Shown: one piece after another, positions 7,258-14,622 of the stretch
Position numbering within the stretch: position 1 is the stretch's first letter
Layout: each line of letters starts with the position of its first letter
DNA from: Pseudobacteriovorax antillogorgiicola
GTDB taxonomy: Bacteria; Bdellovibrionota_B; Oligoflexia; Oligoflexales; RGVZ01
DNA length: 24,679 nt
Direction: 5' to 3'
Assembly (NCBI GenBank): GCA_945897695.1
Contig: CAMDGW010000007.1
Location: 1-24,679 of the forward strand
The notes under the pieces: generated by a model
The model's database searches: none
Told to the model about the DNA's origin: nothing
What the model saw: only the letters and a program-made list of their open reading frames with translations
Program-made: the position numbers and the translations under genes

Positions 7258-8388
7258 ATGCACCAATCTGAGACCTCAGAGCAGTTCATTAGACTTTGGG
7301 TGGCCCAGCTCTATAAAGAGCATCATGAGATTGCTTGGTATCATAGGCTTCCCCTAAAACCCGTCGTCATCAGAATTGTGGAGCTTTCATCTCAATGGGG
7401 TCAGTGGGATCCATTTCTTCGGACCATCACTCTCAGTATGAGACTTATGAAAGAGCATTCATGGGACGTTGTCCTTGAAATTCTTAAACATGAGATGGCT
7501 CATCAATACGTATCGGAATGTATGCCGATCTTCTCTCAAAAGCCACACGGCAATGCTTTCAAAGAGGCGTGTCAGAAGCTTGGAGTGTCATCATGGGCCT
7601 CGAAAGCAACCGGTGACATCCCGACAGAAATTCCTACACTTCGGATGCGAGTTCTAAGCCAAGATGATCAGAGACTTCTTGAGCGCGTTGAAAAGCTTTT
7701 GTCATTAGCAACTTCAAGCAATGAACATGAAGCTTTGCTTGCTATGGAGAAGGTGAGAGAGCTCTATGCAAAGCATAATCTTGACCGGATTAAGCAATCT
7801 CTTTTTGATGACTCCATGGACAGTCTTTATCTCACCAAAAACAAGAAAAAGACTGAGCCAACGGAAGCAAAGATCTTAGCGATTCTCAATGATCACTTTC
7901 GCGTCAAGGTGATTCATACGCATTTATATAACGCTACAAAGTGTGAGCGTTACAAAGCAGCAGAGATCCTTGGGCGTAGAGAAAATATCTTGATGGCAGA
8001 GTTTGTTTATCACTTCTTAAGTCAGCAAATTGAAAACCTTTGGAATGCGCACAAAAAAGAAAGTCGCTGTCCTGGAAGTTTAAAGCGTAGCTATCAAATG
8101 GGAGTGCTCAGTGGTTTTGATGAAAAGCTCACGGGTACGGGGGCTGTTGAAGCCAAGGTCGCATCAAGAGATGGTATTTGTGCTGGTGATTTGAGGGCTT
8201 TGCAAAAAGTGGAACAGTCCCACATGGCAGATTTTGTGGAAATGAAATACCCCCGCCTCTCAAGAAAATCTTGGGGCGGGGGACAAATTGATTCTGTAAC
8301 TTTTGCCTCAGGCCGATCGGCTGGTAGAAGCCTAAACCTCAATCGTCCGATCACTTCAAACGGACGATTTGGTGGGTATCTCTCTTAG
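7258..8388 (+). CDS. SprT-like zinc metalloprotein fused to DUF2786
   Basis: A 376-residue protein. The N-terminal half has a SprT-like metal site: HEMAH (78-82) with catalytic-type E79, and a third likely ligand H97 in PHGNAF. Residues about 138-177 match DUF2786 (helical, LLERVEKLLSLA then an Ala-Leu-rich helix ending in YAKHNLD), and 200-320 looks like the domain that usually follows DUF2786. SprT-like proteins such as Spartan cleave DNA-protein crosslinks, but the function of this fused form is not known. No signal peptide is seen, so it should be cytoplasmic. GAGG lies about 10 bases before ATG 7258. The last 45 residues are Gly/Arg/Ser/Asn-rich. Its TAG overlaps the opposite gene's TAA. 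Confidence 0.85.
   Translation: MHQSETSEQFIRLWVAQLYKEHHEIAWYHRLPLKPVVIRIVELSSQWGQWDPFLRTITLSMRLMKEHSWDVVLEILKHEMAHQYVSECMPIFSQKPHGNAFKEACQKLGVSSWASKATGDIPTEIPTLRMRVLSQDDQRLLERVEKLLSLATSSNEHEALLAMEKVRELYAKHNLDRIKQSLFDDSMDSLYLTKNKKKTEPTEAKILAILNDHFRVKVIHTHLYNATKCERYKAAEILGRRENILMAEFVYHFLSQQIENLWNAHKKESRCPGSLKRSYQMGVLSGFDEKLTGTGAVEAKVASRDGICAGDLRALQKVEQSHMADFVEMKYPRLSRKSWGGGQIDSVTFASGRSAGRSLNLNRPITSNGRFGGYLS
8250..8282 (-). terminator. GC-rich hairpin inside the SprT gene, possible terminator of the opposite gene
   Basis: An 8-base arm CCCCCGCC (8250-8257) pairs perfectly with GGCGGGGG (8275-8282), with an inner CAAG/CTTG stem and an AAAAT loop. On the minus strand it is followed by TATTTCATTT, so it may stop transcription of the small secreted-protein gene about 100 bases after its stop. 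On the plus strand it lies in coding sequence. Confidence 0.4.
8341..8369. repeat. 9-base perfect inverted repeat in the 3' end of the SprT gene
   Basis: AATCGTCCG (8341-8349) and CGGACGATT (8361-8369) are perfect complements around an 11-base loop. It lies 16 bases before the overlapping stop codons of two convergent genes. Neither strand has a T-run after it, so it is not a standard intrinsic terminator. Confidence 0.5.
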
Positions 8389-8783
8389 AGCAGACCAGCC
8401 GGTGTGGTTGTAAACTCTTCGCAAGCAAGTTCTTGAACGATTTCAATACCACCTTTTACCAAGGTTAAATCGCCAGCAAAAAACTCACCGTCAAAGTCGT
8501 TTGAGACCGCAACTTTCAAGGTCTCGTCTTTCGATGTGAAGACAACGATATCATCAAGGTGGACACGAGTAGCGGTAAATTTTTCAATGCCTTCAACCCC
8601 AGCTTCGCCAATCACGCCAAGTGTCAAGACATGAGAATTAACAGTCTTTTCGGTCCAGACCATAAGATTTCCGCGTGCTCCGCGCGGGTGACATTGGAAG
8701 GATTGGATCTTTGTCACAGGCTCATTAGCAAGTGCGGTCATCGAAAGGAACATGGATGCGATCAGGGCTAACGCTAGTTTCAT
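8385..8783 (-). CDS. small secreted protein of unknown function
   Basis: I do not recognise this 132-residue protein. A clear signal peptide occupies residues 1-19 and ends ALA before NEP, so the mature protein of about 113 residues should be periplasmic or outside the cell. It appears beta-rich, with alternating hydrophobic and acidic segments. The mature part has just two cysteines, C31 near the start and C121 near the end, well placed for one disulfide closing a small domain. ATG 8783 has AGAGG six bases upstream. The gene stands alone with a TTGACA promoter candidate, and its stop overlaps the SprT gene's stop. The general form resembles small periplasmic proteins of predatory or marine proteobacteria, but no function is claimed. 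Confidence 0.75.
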   Translation of the reverse strand: MKLALALIASMFLSMTALANEPVTKIQSFQCHPRGARGNLMVWTEKTVNSHVLTLGVIGEAGVEGIEKFTATRVHLDDIVVFTSKDETLKVAVSNDFDGEFFAGDLTLVKGGIEIVQELACEEFTTTPAGLL

Positions 8784-8834
8784 GGTGGACCTCTTTTCGG
8801 TGGAAAAATCGCCTAATAATTGTGCGCGAGAGGA

Positions 8835-8863
8835 GTCCTACGCCGCCTTGGCGGGCTTGTCAA
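8835..8863 (-). promoter_or_regulatory. candidate promoter with an inverted repeat in its spacer
   Basis: On the minus strand a perfect TTGACA (8858-8863) is followed after 17 bases by TAGGAC (8835-8840), a weak -10. Inside the spacer lies CCGCC-TT-GGCGG (8843-8854 as read on the plus strand), which could bind a dimeric regulator. It would drive the small secreted-protein gene, whose start is 52 bases further on. Confidence 0.45.
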
Positions 8864-8870
8864 TAATGAA

Positions 8871-8888
8871 TTTTAAGGCTTTTAAGGC
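8871..8888. repeat. tandem 9-base repeat
   Basis: TTTTAAGGC occurs twice head to tail (8871-8879 and 8880-8888), just upstream of the minus-strand -35 box. It may be a regulator site or chance. Confidence 0.5.
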
Positions 8889-9012
8889 ATCTTAATAAGT
8901 CCTCGGGACGACTGAATTTGAGCCACCTGGCCAGTCGGGAGTTTGTCCCAACAGCAAAGAAAGCACCCCCCCTATATGAGGGCTCGGCGGTTAGTCGGCT
9001 TTTGAGAGGTGG

Positions 9013-9021
9013 TGCTATAAT
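9013..9021 (+). promoter_or_regulatory. extended -10 promoter for the lipoprotein gene
   Basis: TGCTATAAT is a perfect extended -10 element (TGN plus consensus TATAAT at 9016-9021). No good -35 is seen at 16-18 bases, which is typical for extended -10 promoters. The predicted transcript start near 9028 leaves a leader of about 35 bases before ATG 9064. Confidence 0.6.
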
Positions 9022-9063
9022 GGCGACTAAAGAATTCTGGTAGCCAATGGGGGGCTGGACATT

Positions 9064-10305
9064 ATGACGTATTCGTCTAGGCGATGGGCTTTGACCAGTA
9101 AGGTCTTCGGTGCAGTTGGACTGTTTTCTTTGGCGACATGCAAGTCTACTGGCCATGACCGTTCTTTAGTAAAGGATGTGACATCGACTTCCGTTGTGAA
9201 AATAGATCCAGAGTTTTTCCCAATCACCGGTCCAACGGATGCCATTTACCGTAATCGCAAGATTACTCAGAACTACTATTATGGTGCTGAGTCATTAAAT
9301 AAAGTCTTGGGTAAAAATCACGAAGATTCAAGCTTTCAGGCCAACTGGCTTCATTTTGGTATTTGGGGATCAATGCGTGCCGGTGAATCCATTGATGGAA
9401 CAGATATTCAGGTTGCATCAACGGTCAAAGATTTTGTTTTTGATTATCTTGACCAATCGCTAGCCTGGCTACCATCCAGTATCCGGAGCCAATCTATTGA
9501 AAATTTTCGTAAAGACCGTGAGCTGATAAAAACCCTTGGAAAAGTCATTCAGCAAGCTCTTGCCGGCGGAAATCAGAGAGTGGCAGATGAAATCATGGGG
9601 CTGACTGATCGATATATTCGAATGCTCGGATGTGAATCCTCTTTCAACGAAGAAAATTTACAAAAATTTCTGAGTACTTTTGAGTATCGTCATGAAAAAG
9701 ACGCTGCCATGTCTGAAGTTTGGGGTCGTTTACTGGAGGAAATCCCGAGCCTGTCAAAGGGTAGACTGCATCTATTTGGTCAAGATGCCTTGGCCAGGGC
9801 ATTTGCGGCGTACCATAAATCACGTTTTGAAGTTGATCCAATGACGAGATCCCAGATGATTCATTATGGAAATCTCTTGATTGCCATCCATGAGCAATTT
9901 GTGCTTCAAACCTATATTACTGGGGCTATTGGGATTCTCAATCCAGCAAGCTCTATTTATCGCAAAGCGGTCACAGTTTTTACCATGGACATCGGTATGC
10001 CAGACGATGGATTCACAGGTGTCTCACGGATAGGTCAGGGATTAAAGCGCTACCCGTTGAGAAATAATCTTCCCGAAAGCAATTTTGCTGCCGAGTTACA
10101 AAACTATAGTTGGCCACCGTTAGTCGATCTATCGAAAGTTACTGGGCTTGATAAGGCCTCAGGCCGTGGGGCGACTGACTGGCAAGACTACAAGTCTCGC
10201 GTCTATCTGATAGCGGGATTAATTCGAACAAAGCAGGCTGATCCGCTGATGGCTTCCTTTCCATTTGCGGGCCCTCATCAGACGGCTCATCTTTTTTGTC
10301 AGTAA
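9064..10305 (+). CDS. putative lipoprotein of unknown function
   Basis: I do not recognise a named family with certainty. The 413-residue product starts with basic residues and a hydrophobic segment ending in LATC (C26), a near-lipobox with Thr rather than Gly/Ala/Ser before the Cys; lipidation is therefore likely but not certain. The mature part looks mainly helical, with two notable conserved-looking patches: NWLHFGIWGSMRAGESI after residue 90, and HYGNLLIAIHEQFVLQTYI around 275-295. The second resembles HEQ-containing motifs that I loosely recall from uncharacterised actinobacterial and proteobacterial proteins. A G-rich stretch 9 bases before ATG 9064 can serve as ribosome site. It appears monocistronic and ends 25 bases from the convergent dapF. 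Confidence 0.7.
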   Translation: MTYSSRRWALTSKVFGAVGLFSLATCKSTGHDRSLVKDVTSTSVVKIDPEFFPITGPTDAIYRNRKITQNYYYGAESLNKVLGKNHEDSSFQANWLHFGIWGSMRAGESIDGTDIQVASTVKDFVFDYLDQSLAWLPSSIRSQSIENFRKDRELIKTLGKVIQQALAGGNQRVADEIMGLTDRYIRMLGCESSFNEENLQKFLSTFEYRHEKDAAMSEVWGRLLEEIPSLSKGRLHLFGQDALARAFAAYHKSRFEVDPMTRSQMIHYGNLLIAIHEQFVLQTYITGAIGILNPASSIYRKAVTVFTMDIGMPDDGFTGVSRIGQGLKRYPLRNNLPESNFAAELQNYSWPPLVDLSKVTGLDKASGRGATDWQDYKSRVYLIAGLIRTKQADPLMASFPFAGPHQTAHLFCQ

Positions 10306-10338
10306 CGTGATGAGAAGATTTAGCACGTTATTAAATCT
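10303..10338. terminator. overlapping hairpins between convergent lipoprotein and dapF genes
   Basis: Two perfect 7-base stems share this short gap: TAACGTG/CACGTTA (10303-10309 with 10324-10330) and AGATTTA/TAAATCT (10316-10322 with 10332-10338). They overlap, so only one can form at a time. Neither has a clean T-run, so terminator function is tentative. Confidence 0.35.
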
Positions 10339-11257
10339 CAAAAGATCCACTAAACACAAAGCTAGCCGGGCCAGCCAGGGTCACGGCCTCGCCCTCGGTA
10401 TCTTGCTTAACATAGAGCCGGCCTCCCGGCATCTCAACACCCACCCACATGGATCTCTCGGCAAGTCCCGTGGCTAGTGTGGCGACTCCCACAGCGCAAG
10501 CTCCTGTGCCGCAGGCCTGAGTTGGGCCTACGCCCCGCTCCCAGGGGTAAACTTTCCAGAGTTCCCCCAAGTCTTCCCCGATCTCTCGTCGGGCCCTCTG
10601 GTGGTCTTTCTCTGTAAGCTCGATCACTGAGGCGAGATGGACGTTGATCCCGTCTCCACCGCGCACAGTCTGAAGCGGCTTCCCTGCGACGACAGCCAAG
10701 TCAGCAGTCGCATCTTCAACGCTGATCACAACGTGGGGGTTCCCAATGCTAACGGTTTCTATGTCACCCTTAAGTTTTGGATGTGATCCTTGCAGTGATT
10801 TGATGGATGCAGCGACTTCAGAGGTCCAACCGTTGTCTATGCCAACGGTTGGTACTGGCATAGTCACTGCGACAAAGGGGTTGCCCTCACTTCCAAGAAA
10901 TCGGCAATCGATGGTAGCCCCTTGAACCTTCATCGCAACGCCATCAAAATCAAGAATAGATTCCTTGTAAGCGCGTCTTCTTGCACTCATTGCTGCACAG
11001 CGCAGTCCATTCCCGCAGTTTTTTGCCAGGCTTCCGTCTGCATTAATGATCACCAATTCCTCGGGGTTTGCCTCTTTACGTGATTTTGCAACGAGGACTA
11101 AAATCCCGTCAGCGCCAACTCCAGAGCCGTCTCGAGCGCAGAGTTTCGTGGCCAGACGTTCGAGCGTTGGTACAATCATGTCGCGATCAGGCGTTAAGAT
11201 CCAGGTGACAATGAAGTCGTTTTTCGCGCCGTGCCACTTTTCAAAATCGATGAACAT
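10331..11257 (-). CDS. dapF: diaminopimelate epimerase
   Basis: DapF converts LL- to meso-diaminopimelate in the cytoplasm for lysine and peptidoglycan synthesis, using two cysteines as acid and base. Both are visible: ADGSLAKNCGNG (C81 from the chosen ATG) and TQACGTGAC (C249). The start is also typical (FIDFEKWHGAKNDF, with the GxxND pattern), as is GNPHVVI in the middle. The length of 308 residues is somewhat above the usual 270-280, with insertions in the loops. GTG 11264-11266 is an alternative start three codons upstream; ATG 11257 has GGAG only 3 bases before it, so the choice is uncertain. It follows the response regulator by 23 bases and is probably the last gene of the long rib-nusB-kinase run. 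Confidence 0.95.
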   Translation of the reverse strand: MFIDFEKWHGAKNDFIVTWILTPDRDMIVPTLERLATKLCARDGSGVGADGILVLVAKSRKEANPEELVIINADGSLAKNCGNGLRCAAMSARRRAYKESILDFDGVAMKVQGATIDCRFLGSEGNPFVAVTMPVPTVGIDNGWTSEVAASIKSLQGSHPKLKGDIETVSIGNPHVVISVEDATADLAVVAGKPLQTVRGGDGINVHLASVIELTEKDHQRARREIGEDLGELWKVYPWERGVGPTQACGTGACAVGVATLATGLAERSMWVGVEMPGGRLYVKQDTEGEAVTLAGPASFVFSGSFEI

Positions 11258-11280
11258 AGACTCCACTTTCTCTGAAGATT

Positions 11281-12000
11281 CTAAGGTGAATCGAGCTTGT
11301 ATCCGCGACCACGAACACTGATCAGGATTTTCGGGTCCTTTGGATCCTCTTCAATCATCTTACGAAGGCGAACTACAAAATTATCAATAGTTCTAGTTTC
11401 CGTGGTGGATCTAAGTCCCCAAACTTTCTCAAGAAGATATTCGCGGCTGACAACTTTTCCTGGGTTAATCATCAATTCTCTTAGGAAATCGGCCTCGAGC
11501 TGAGTGACCGGTTGCTGGCCGCCTTTGGTTTTTAGCGTGAGTTGTTCGCAGTCAAGCTCCAGTGAGCCCAGTGAAAACTTACTTGATTCTGATAGGTTTG
11601 CTTCCCCTCGGTACAGTGAAGCACGCTCAGTCATTCTTCTGACTCTGGCCAGTAGTTCTTTTAGGTGAAATGGTTTTGAAATGTAATCATCTACCCCGGC
11701 TTCAAAACCCTGAAGACGATCATCTTCACCAGTTCGAGCGGTCAGCATCAAAATGCCAATCCGCGGATCATGATGACGGATCGAACGAGCCACCTGAAAT
11801 CCATCCATCTCGGGGAGCATAACGTCCAGTAAAACTGCCTGAAAAGGGCCTTTGGTCGAAAAATCCTGAACGGCCTGAGCTCCATCGGCGGCATGGACTA
11901 CATCAAAACCTTCCGCTTCAAGATTAAGTTTAAGGGTAAAGGCGAGATGAGGTTCATCTTCTACAAGGAGTAATTTCTCTTTGATTGTTGCTTGATTCAT
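11281..12000 (-). CDS. OmpR/PhoB-type response regulator
   Basis: A 239-residue transcription factor with an N-terminal receiver (about 9-125) and C-terminal winged-helix DNA-binding domain (about 143-237). The receiver has the acidic pair E14/D15, phospho-acceptor D59 in LLDVMLPEMDG, T88 and K110, so it should be phosphorylatable. The C-terminus shows the usual VVSREYLLEKVWG and RGRGYKL blocks. ATG 12000 overlaps the kinase stop as ATGA, marking the two as a matched pair. The regulon is unknown; dapF immediately downstream and the unknown gene upstream of the kinase are candidates for shared control. Confidence 0.95.
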   Translation of the reverse strand: MNQATIKEKLLLVEDEPHLAFTLKLNLEAEGFDVVHAADGAQAVQDFSTKGPFQAVLLDVMLPEMDGFQVARSIRHHDPRIGILMLTARTGEDDRLQGFEAGVDDYISKPFHLKELLARVRRMTERASLYRGEANLSESSKFSLGSLELDCEQLTLKTKGGQQPVTQLEADFLRELMINPGKVVSREYLLEKVWGLRSTTETRTIDNFVVRLRKMIEEDPKDPKILISVRGRGYKLDSP

Positions 12001-13004
12001 GCAGGAATGCTCGCTACGAAAGTCGATCCTTCACCCCGGCCCGCACTTGTGACCGTGATCCGGCCTCCAACTTGTTCTAGGATTGTCTTTACAATAAATA
12101 ATCCCAGACCTGTACCGGGAATTGCGCGGGATGTGGCGTCGTCGCTTCGATAAAACATTTTGAAAACTCTCTTTTTATCGCGCTTGGATAAGCCAATTCC
12201 AAAGTCCTTTACGGAAATTTCCAGCTGATCGGATTTTATTTGTACAAAAACCTCAATGGTAGATTTTAAATTAGAATATTTGATGGCATTTTCAACAAGG
12301 TTTCCCACCACCATGTTGAAAGCATTCGGGCTTCCCCTCCACGTAATGTCTCTAGGGCATTCAATTTTTACGCGCTCTTTGATATTTGGGTCCAGGTAGG
12401 TCAATGTCTCCATAATTGAATGAAGTGTATCGTCAATCAGGATAGTTTTGACATCATCATTGAACATCGAAAGTCCGCGGTCAAGTCGCGAGGAAATCAG
12501 AATCTGATTCACCAGCCGAATGAGGCGTTCAATATCAACAAGGCTCATAGAGAGAAGTTTTTTTTGAGTCTCTTCGGGCAATGCTCTTTTGGTGAGTGTT
12601 TCGTAGGCTAGATGAATACTCGCCAAAGGTGTTCTTAGCTCATGGGTTACACTTGAGACAAAGTGCCGCTGCTGTTGGATAAGAGAGGACTGACGCTGTC
12701 CCCAGGCAAACAGCAAAATAGTTCCCGCACCAATCATAGATAACAAAATTACGCCCACAACAATCAAGGCAACAACACTCGTATCGTCAGTGGGAAGAAG
12801 CGATGGACTTAGCTGAGAGGCAAGTTTTTCAATTTCCCGACGCCGACCCACAAACCAGATGATCCATAAGGTCAATACGGCAGTCCACAAAATCTGTACA
12901 AAAACGAACACGCTGATGGGATGAAACAGCCACCAGATTCGGTTCAACACCTGACGTTTAAGGCGGGCAGAAGACAGGGGCCTATCTGTTATTACTTTGG
13001 ACAA
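11997..13004 (-). CDS. membrane sensor histidine kinase with short periplasmic loop
   Basis: A 335-residue HisKA kinase. Two membrane helices (about 30-53 and 77-101) enclose a periplasmic loop of only some 23 residues, too small for a standard ligand domain. The dimerisation and phosphotransfer region has SSVTHELRTPLA with H121; the ATPase has the N box NLVENAIKYS (235-244), G1 KDFGIGL, F box FKMFYRS and G2 GTGLGLFIV. All catalytic features are intact. The start is TTG 13004 with no good ribosome site and no better in-frame alternative near it; GTG 12950 would shorten the N-terminus by 18 residues. A 4-base overlap couples it to the response regulator. Confidence 0.93.
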   Translation of the reverse strand: MSKVITDRPLSSARLKRQVLNRIWWLFHPISVFVFVQILWTAVLTLWIIWFVGRRREIEKLASQLSPSLLPTDDTSVVALIVVGVILLSMIGAGTILLFAWGQRQSSLIQQQRHFVSSVTHELRTPLASIHLAYETLTKRALPEETQKKLLSMSLVDIERLIRLVNQILISSRLDRGLSMFNDDVKTILIDDTLHSIMETLTYLDPNIKERVKIECPRDITWRGSPNAFNMVVGNLVENAIKYSNLKSTIEVFVQIKSDQLEISVKDFGIGLSKRDKKRVFKMFYRSDDATSRAIPGTGLGLFIVKTILEQVGGRITVTSAGRGEGSTFVASIPA

Positions 13005-13027
13005 TGGTGTATTAATAAGTCTTGGTC

Positions 13028-13627
13028 TCAGTGAATGACATGGATCGATGTCGTCGGGGTCTTGAGCTCACTTTTCAGCTCTAAAGCCATGTTTAGCAAC
13101 TTATTGTAATTATAGCGACCAACAATCAGAGCCACCTCATTTGCAGCATTCGCTTCGATCAGTGCTCTTACAAGTTGGCTGGTAAGCTCAAAAGAGTTCT
13201 CATCACTTAGGGCGCCAGGACATGGATATAGAGCCACCTTGCGAACCTTGAGGTTGGAGACGGTTTCGGTGACAAGTCCAACCCAAACAGCGTAATCTCG
13301 GAAATTGTCACCCGGACAAGGGGTGACAAATACGCGACGCGCTTCACCGTTCTCTCCGGCAATTCCCATAAGAGATGGTTCGTGAACACTTTGTCCTTTT
13401 AGCTCAAGATCATAGAGTAGCCGCGCCGTCGACGTTTCTTCGAGCATCTCTGGGCAGGCCACGGCGCCTTTTTTGGCAAACGTAATAACAAGGTGGTCTG
13501 CAATGTCACGATCGTTAACGGCGAGCGAGATGGTTATTCCGTTTTGTCCCACCGAGGCATTTGGTTCCGAGTGGGGTTGGTTTGGCTGAGGATTTTGAAT
13601 TTGGGGGTCAAATTGTACTGTGGTCAC
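13028..13627 (-). CDS. unknown cytoplasmic alpha/beta protein between nusB and the kinase
   Basis: I do not recognise this 199-residue protein. Residues 1-30 are rich in Pro, Gln and Asn and probably disordered. The rest alternates beta-strands and helices like a compact alpha/beta fold. A VTPCPGDNFRD segment and later a KVALYPCPG segment both carry Cys-Pro-Gly, an unusual matched pair; near the end is EVALIVGRYNYNKLLNMALELK. There is no signal peptide or membrane segment. GTG 13627 has a strong AGGGAGG site six bases upstream, so the gene is well supported. It sits 51 bases after nusB and 23 before the kinase gene, inside a polycistronic run. A role with the two-component system is possible by position only. 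Confidence 0.8.
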   Translation of the reverse strand: MTTVQFDPQIQNPQPNQPHSEPNASVGQNGITISLAVNDRDIADHLVITFAKKGAVACPEMLEETSTARLLYDLELKGQSVHEPSLMGIAGENGEARRVFVTPCPGDNFRDYAVWVGLVTETVSNLKVRKVALYPCPGALSDENSFELTSQLVRALIEANAANEVALIVGRYNYNKLLNMALELKSELKTPTTSIHVIH

Positions 13628-13678
13628 GAAAGCCTCCCTGGGTTGATGAAGGCTATTGGTCTGAACTGGGTGTTTGCT

Positions 13679-14104
13679 TTAAGAATGACTTCTTAGTTGC
13701 GCAACCACAGCATCAAGCACTCCATTGACGAAAGCACTGGAGTGTTCTGTTCCATACCGCTTCGAAAGCTCGATAGCCTCGTTTAAGATTACCTTATCTG
13801 GGGCCATTTTCTCAAGGATTTCAAAGGTTGCCATGCGCAGTACGACCCGGTCGGTACTTGCCATCCTGGAAATCTTCCAATTCTTACTGTGGTTCGCGAT
13901 GATTTCATCAAGTTTATTGATGTTGGAGAGTACCCCTGTGACTAAAGTCTTTAGATAGTCTTTAAAAGATAAATCAACCTTAAAATACTGCGAAAATGTC
14001 TCAAAATGTTCATCCGAAAAATAAAAAAGCTTATCGGCTTCACATTGATATAAAAACTGCACGGCAAAGTCACGGGCGGTGGTATTTGGATTCATTGTGG
14101 ACAC
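13679..14104 (-). CDS. nusB: transcription antitermination factor NusB
   Basis: NusB with S10 binds boxA RNA and supports antitermination on rRNA operons. The 141-residue all-helical protein is close to the 139 residues of E. coli NusB. It shows ARDFAVQFLYQ near the N-terminus, and the conserved C-terminal half with DRVVLRMATFEI, PDKVILNEAIELSKRYGTEHSSAFVNGVLD. The start is GTG 14104: GGAG lies 9 bases before it, while ATG 14095 would be 18 bases from that site. It follows ribH by 37 bases, the ribH-nusB order seen in many proteobacteria. Confidence 0.95.
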   Translation of the reverse strand: MSTMNPNTTARDFAVQFLYQCEADKLFYFSDEHFETFSQYFKVDLSFKDYLKTLVTGVLSNINKLDEIIANHSKNWKISRMASTDRVVLRMATFEILEKMAPDKVILNEAIELSKRYGTEHSSAFVNGVLDAVVAQLRSHS

Positions 14105-14141
14105 GGCTCAACACTCCTCAGTGGTTCTATGGGGCAGGCTT

Positions 14142-14597
14142 TTAAAATTTGGCCATGACATCGGTCATTTCGATTGCAGCCAGGGCGGCATCTCTTCCCT
14201 TGTTGCCATATTTAATTCCACTTCTGTTTAGTGCCTGCTCCACCGTATTAGTAGTTAAGACTCCAAAAATCACTGGGATCCCGGTTTCAAGGCCTACATT
14301 CATGACGCCACGGGCACATTCGCCTGCTACGAAATCAAAATGCGGTGTTTCTCCCTTAATGACTGCACCCAGGGTCACAATCGCGCAATAGCGACCAGAG
14401 CGAGCAGCTTTCGCTGCAAGGGCTGGAATTTCAAAACATCCTGGCACCCAGACCACGTCTAACTGTGAGGATAGACCAGCATCCTTAAATGTATCTTCAG
14501 CTCCAGAAAGTAAGCATCGCGTGATCATATCGTTAAATCTTGCAACGATGATCAGAAATTTTTTTGATCCTGAATGGTTGTTTCCTGTTTTGCTCAT
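14142..14597 (-). CDS. ribH: 6,7-dimethyl-8-ribityllumazine synthase
   Basis: RibH condenses 5-amino-6-ribitylaminouracil with 3,4-dihydroxy-2-butanone 4-phosphate, the step before riboflavin. The 151-residue protein has RFN (20-22), PGCFEIP (52-58; more often PGAFEIP), GAVIKGETPHFDFV with likely catalytic H86, GVLTTNT, and GNKGRDAA near the end. ATG 14597 has AGGAG about 9-10 bases upstream. It lies 25 bases after ribBA, which makes one of its substrates. Lumazine synthases assemble as pentamers or larger shells; the state here cannot be read. Confidence 0.96.
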   Translation of the reverse strand: MSKTGNNHSGSKKFLIIVARFNDMITRCLLSGAEDTFKDAGLSSQLDVVWVPGCFEIPALAAKAARSGRYCAIVTLGAVIKGETPHFDFVAGECARGVMNVGLETGIPVIFGVLTTNTVEQALNRSGIKYGNKGRDAALAAIEMTDVMAKF

Positions 14598-14622
14598 TTA
14601 GATTTTCTCCTGCCGCCAATTC

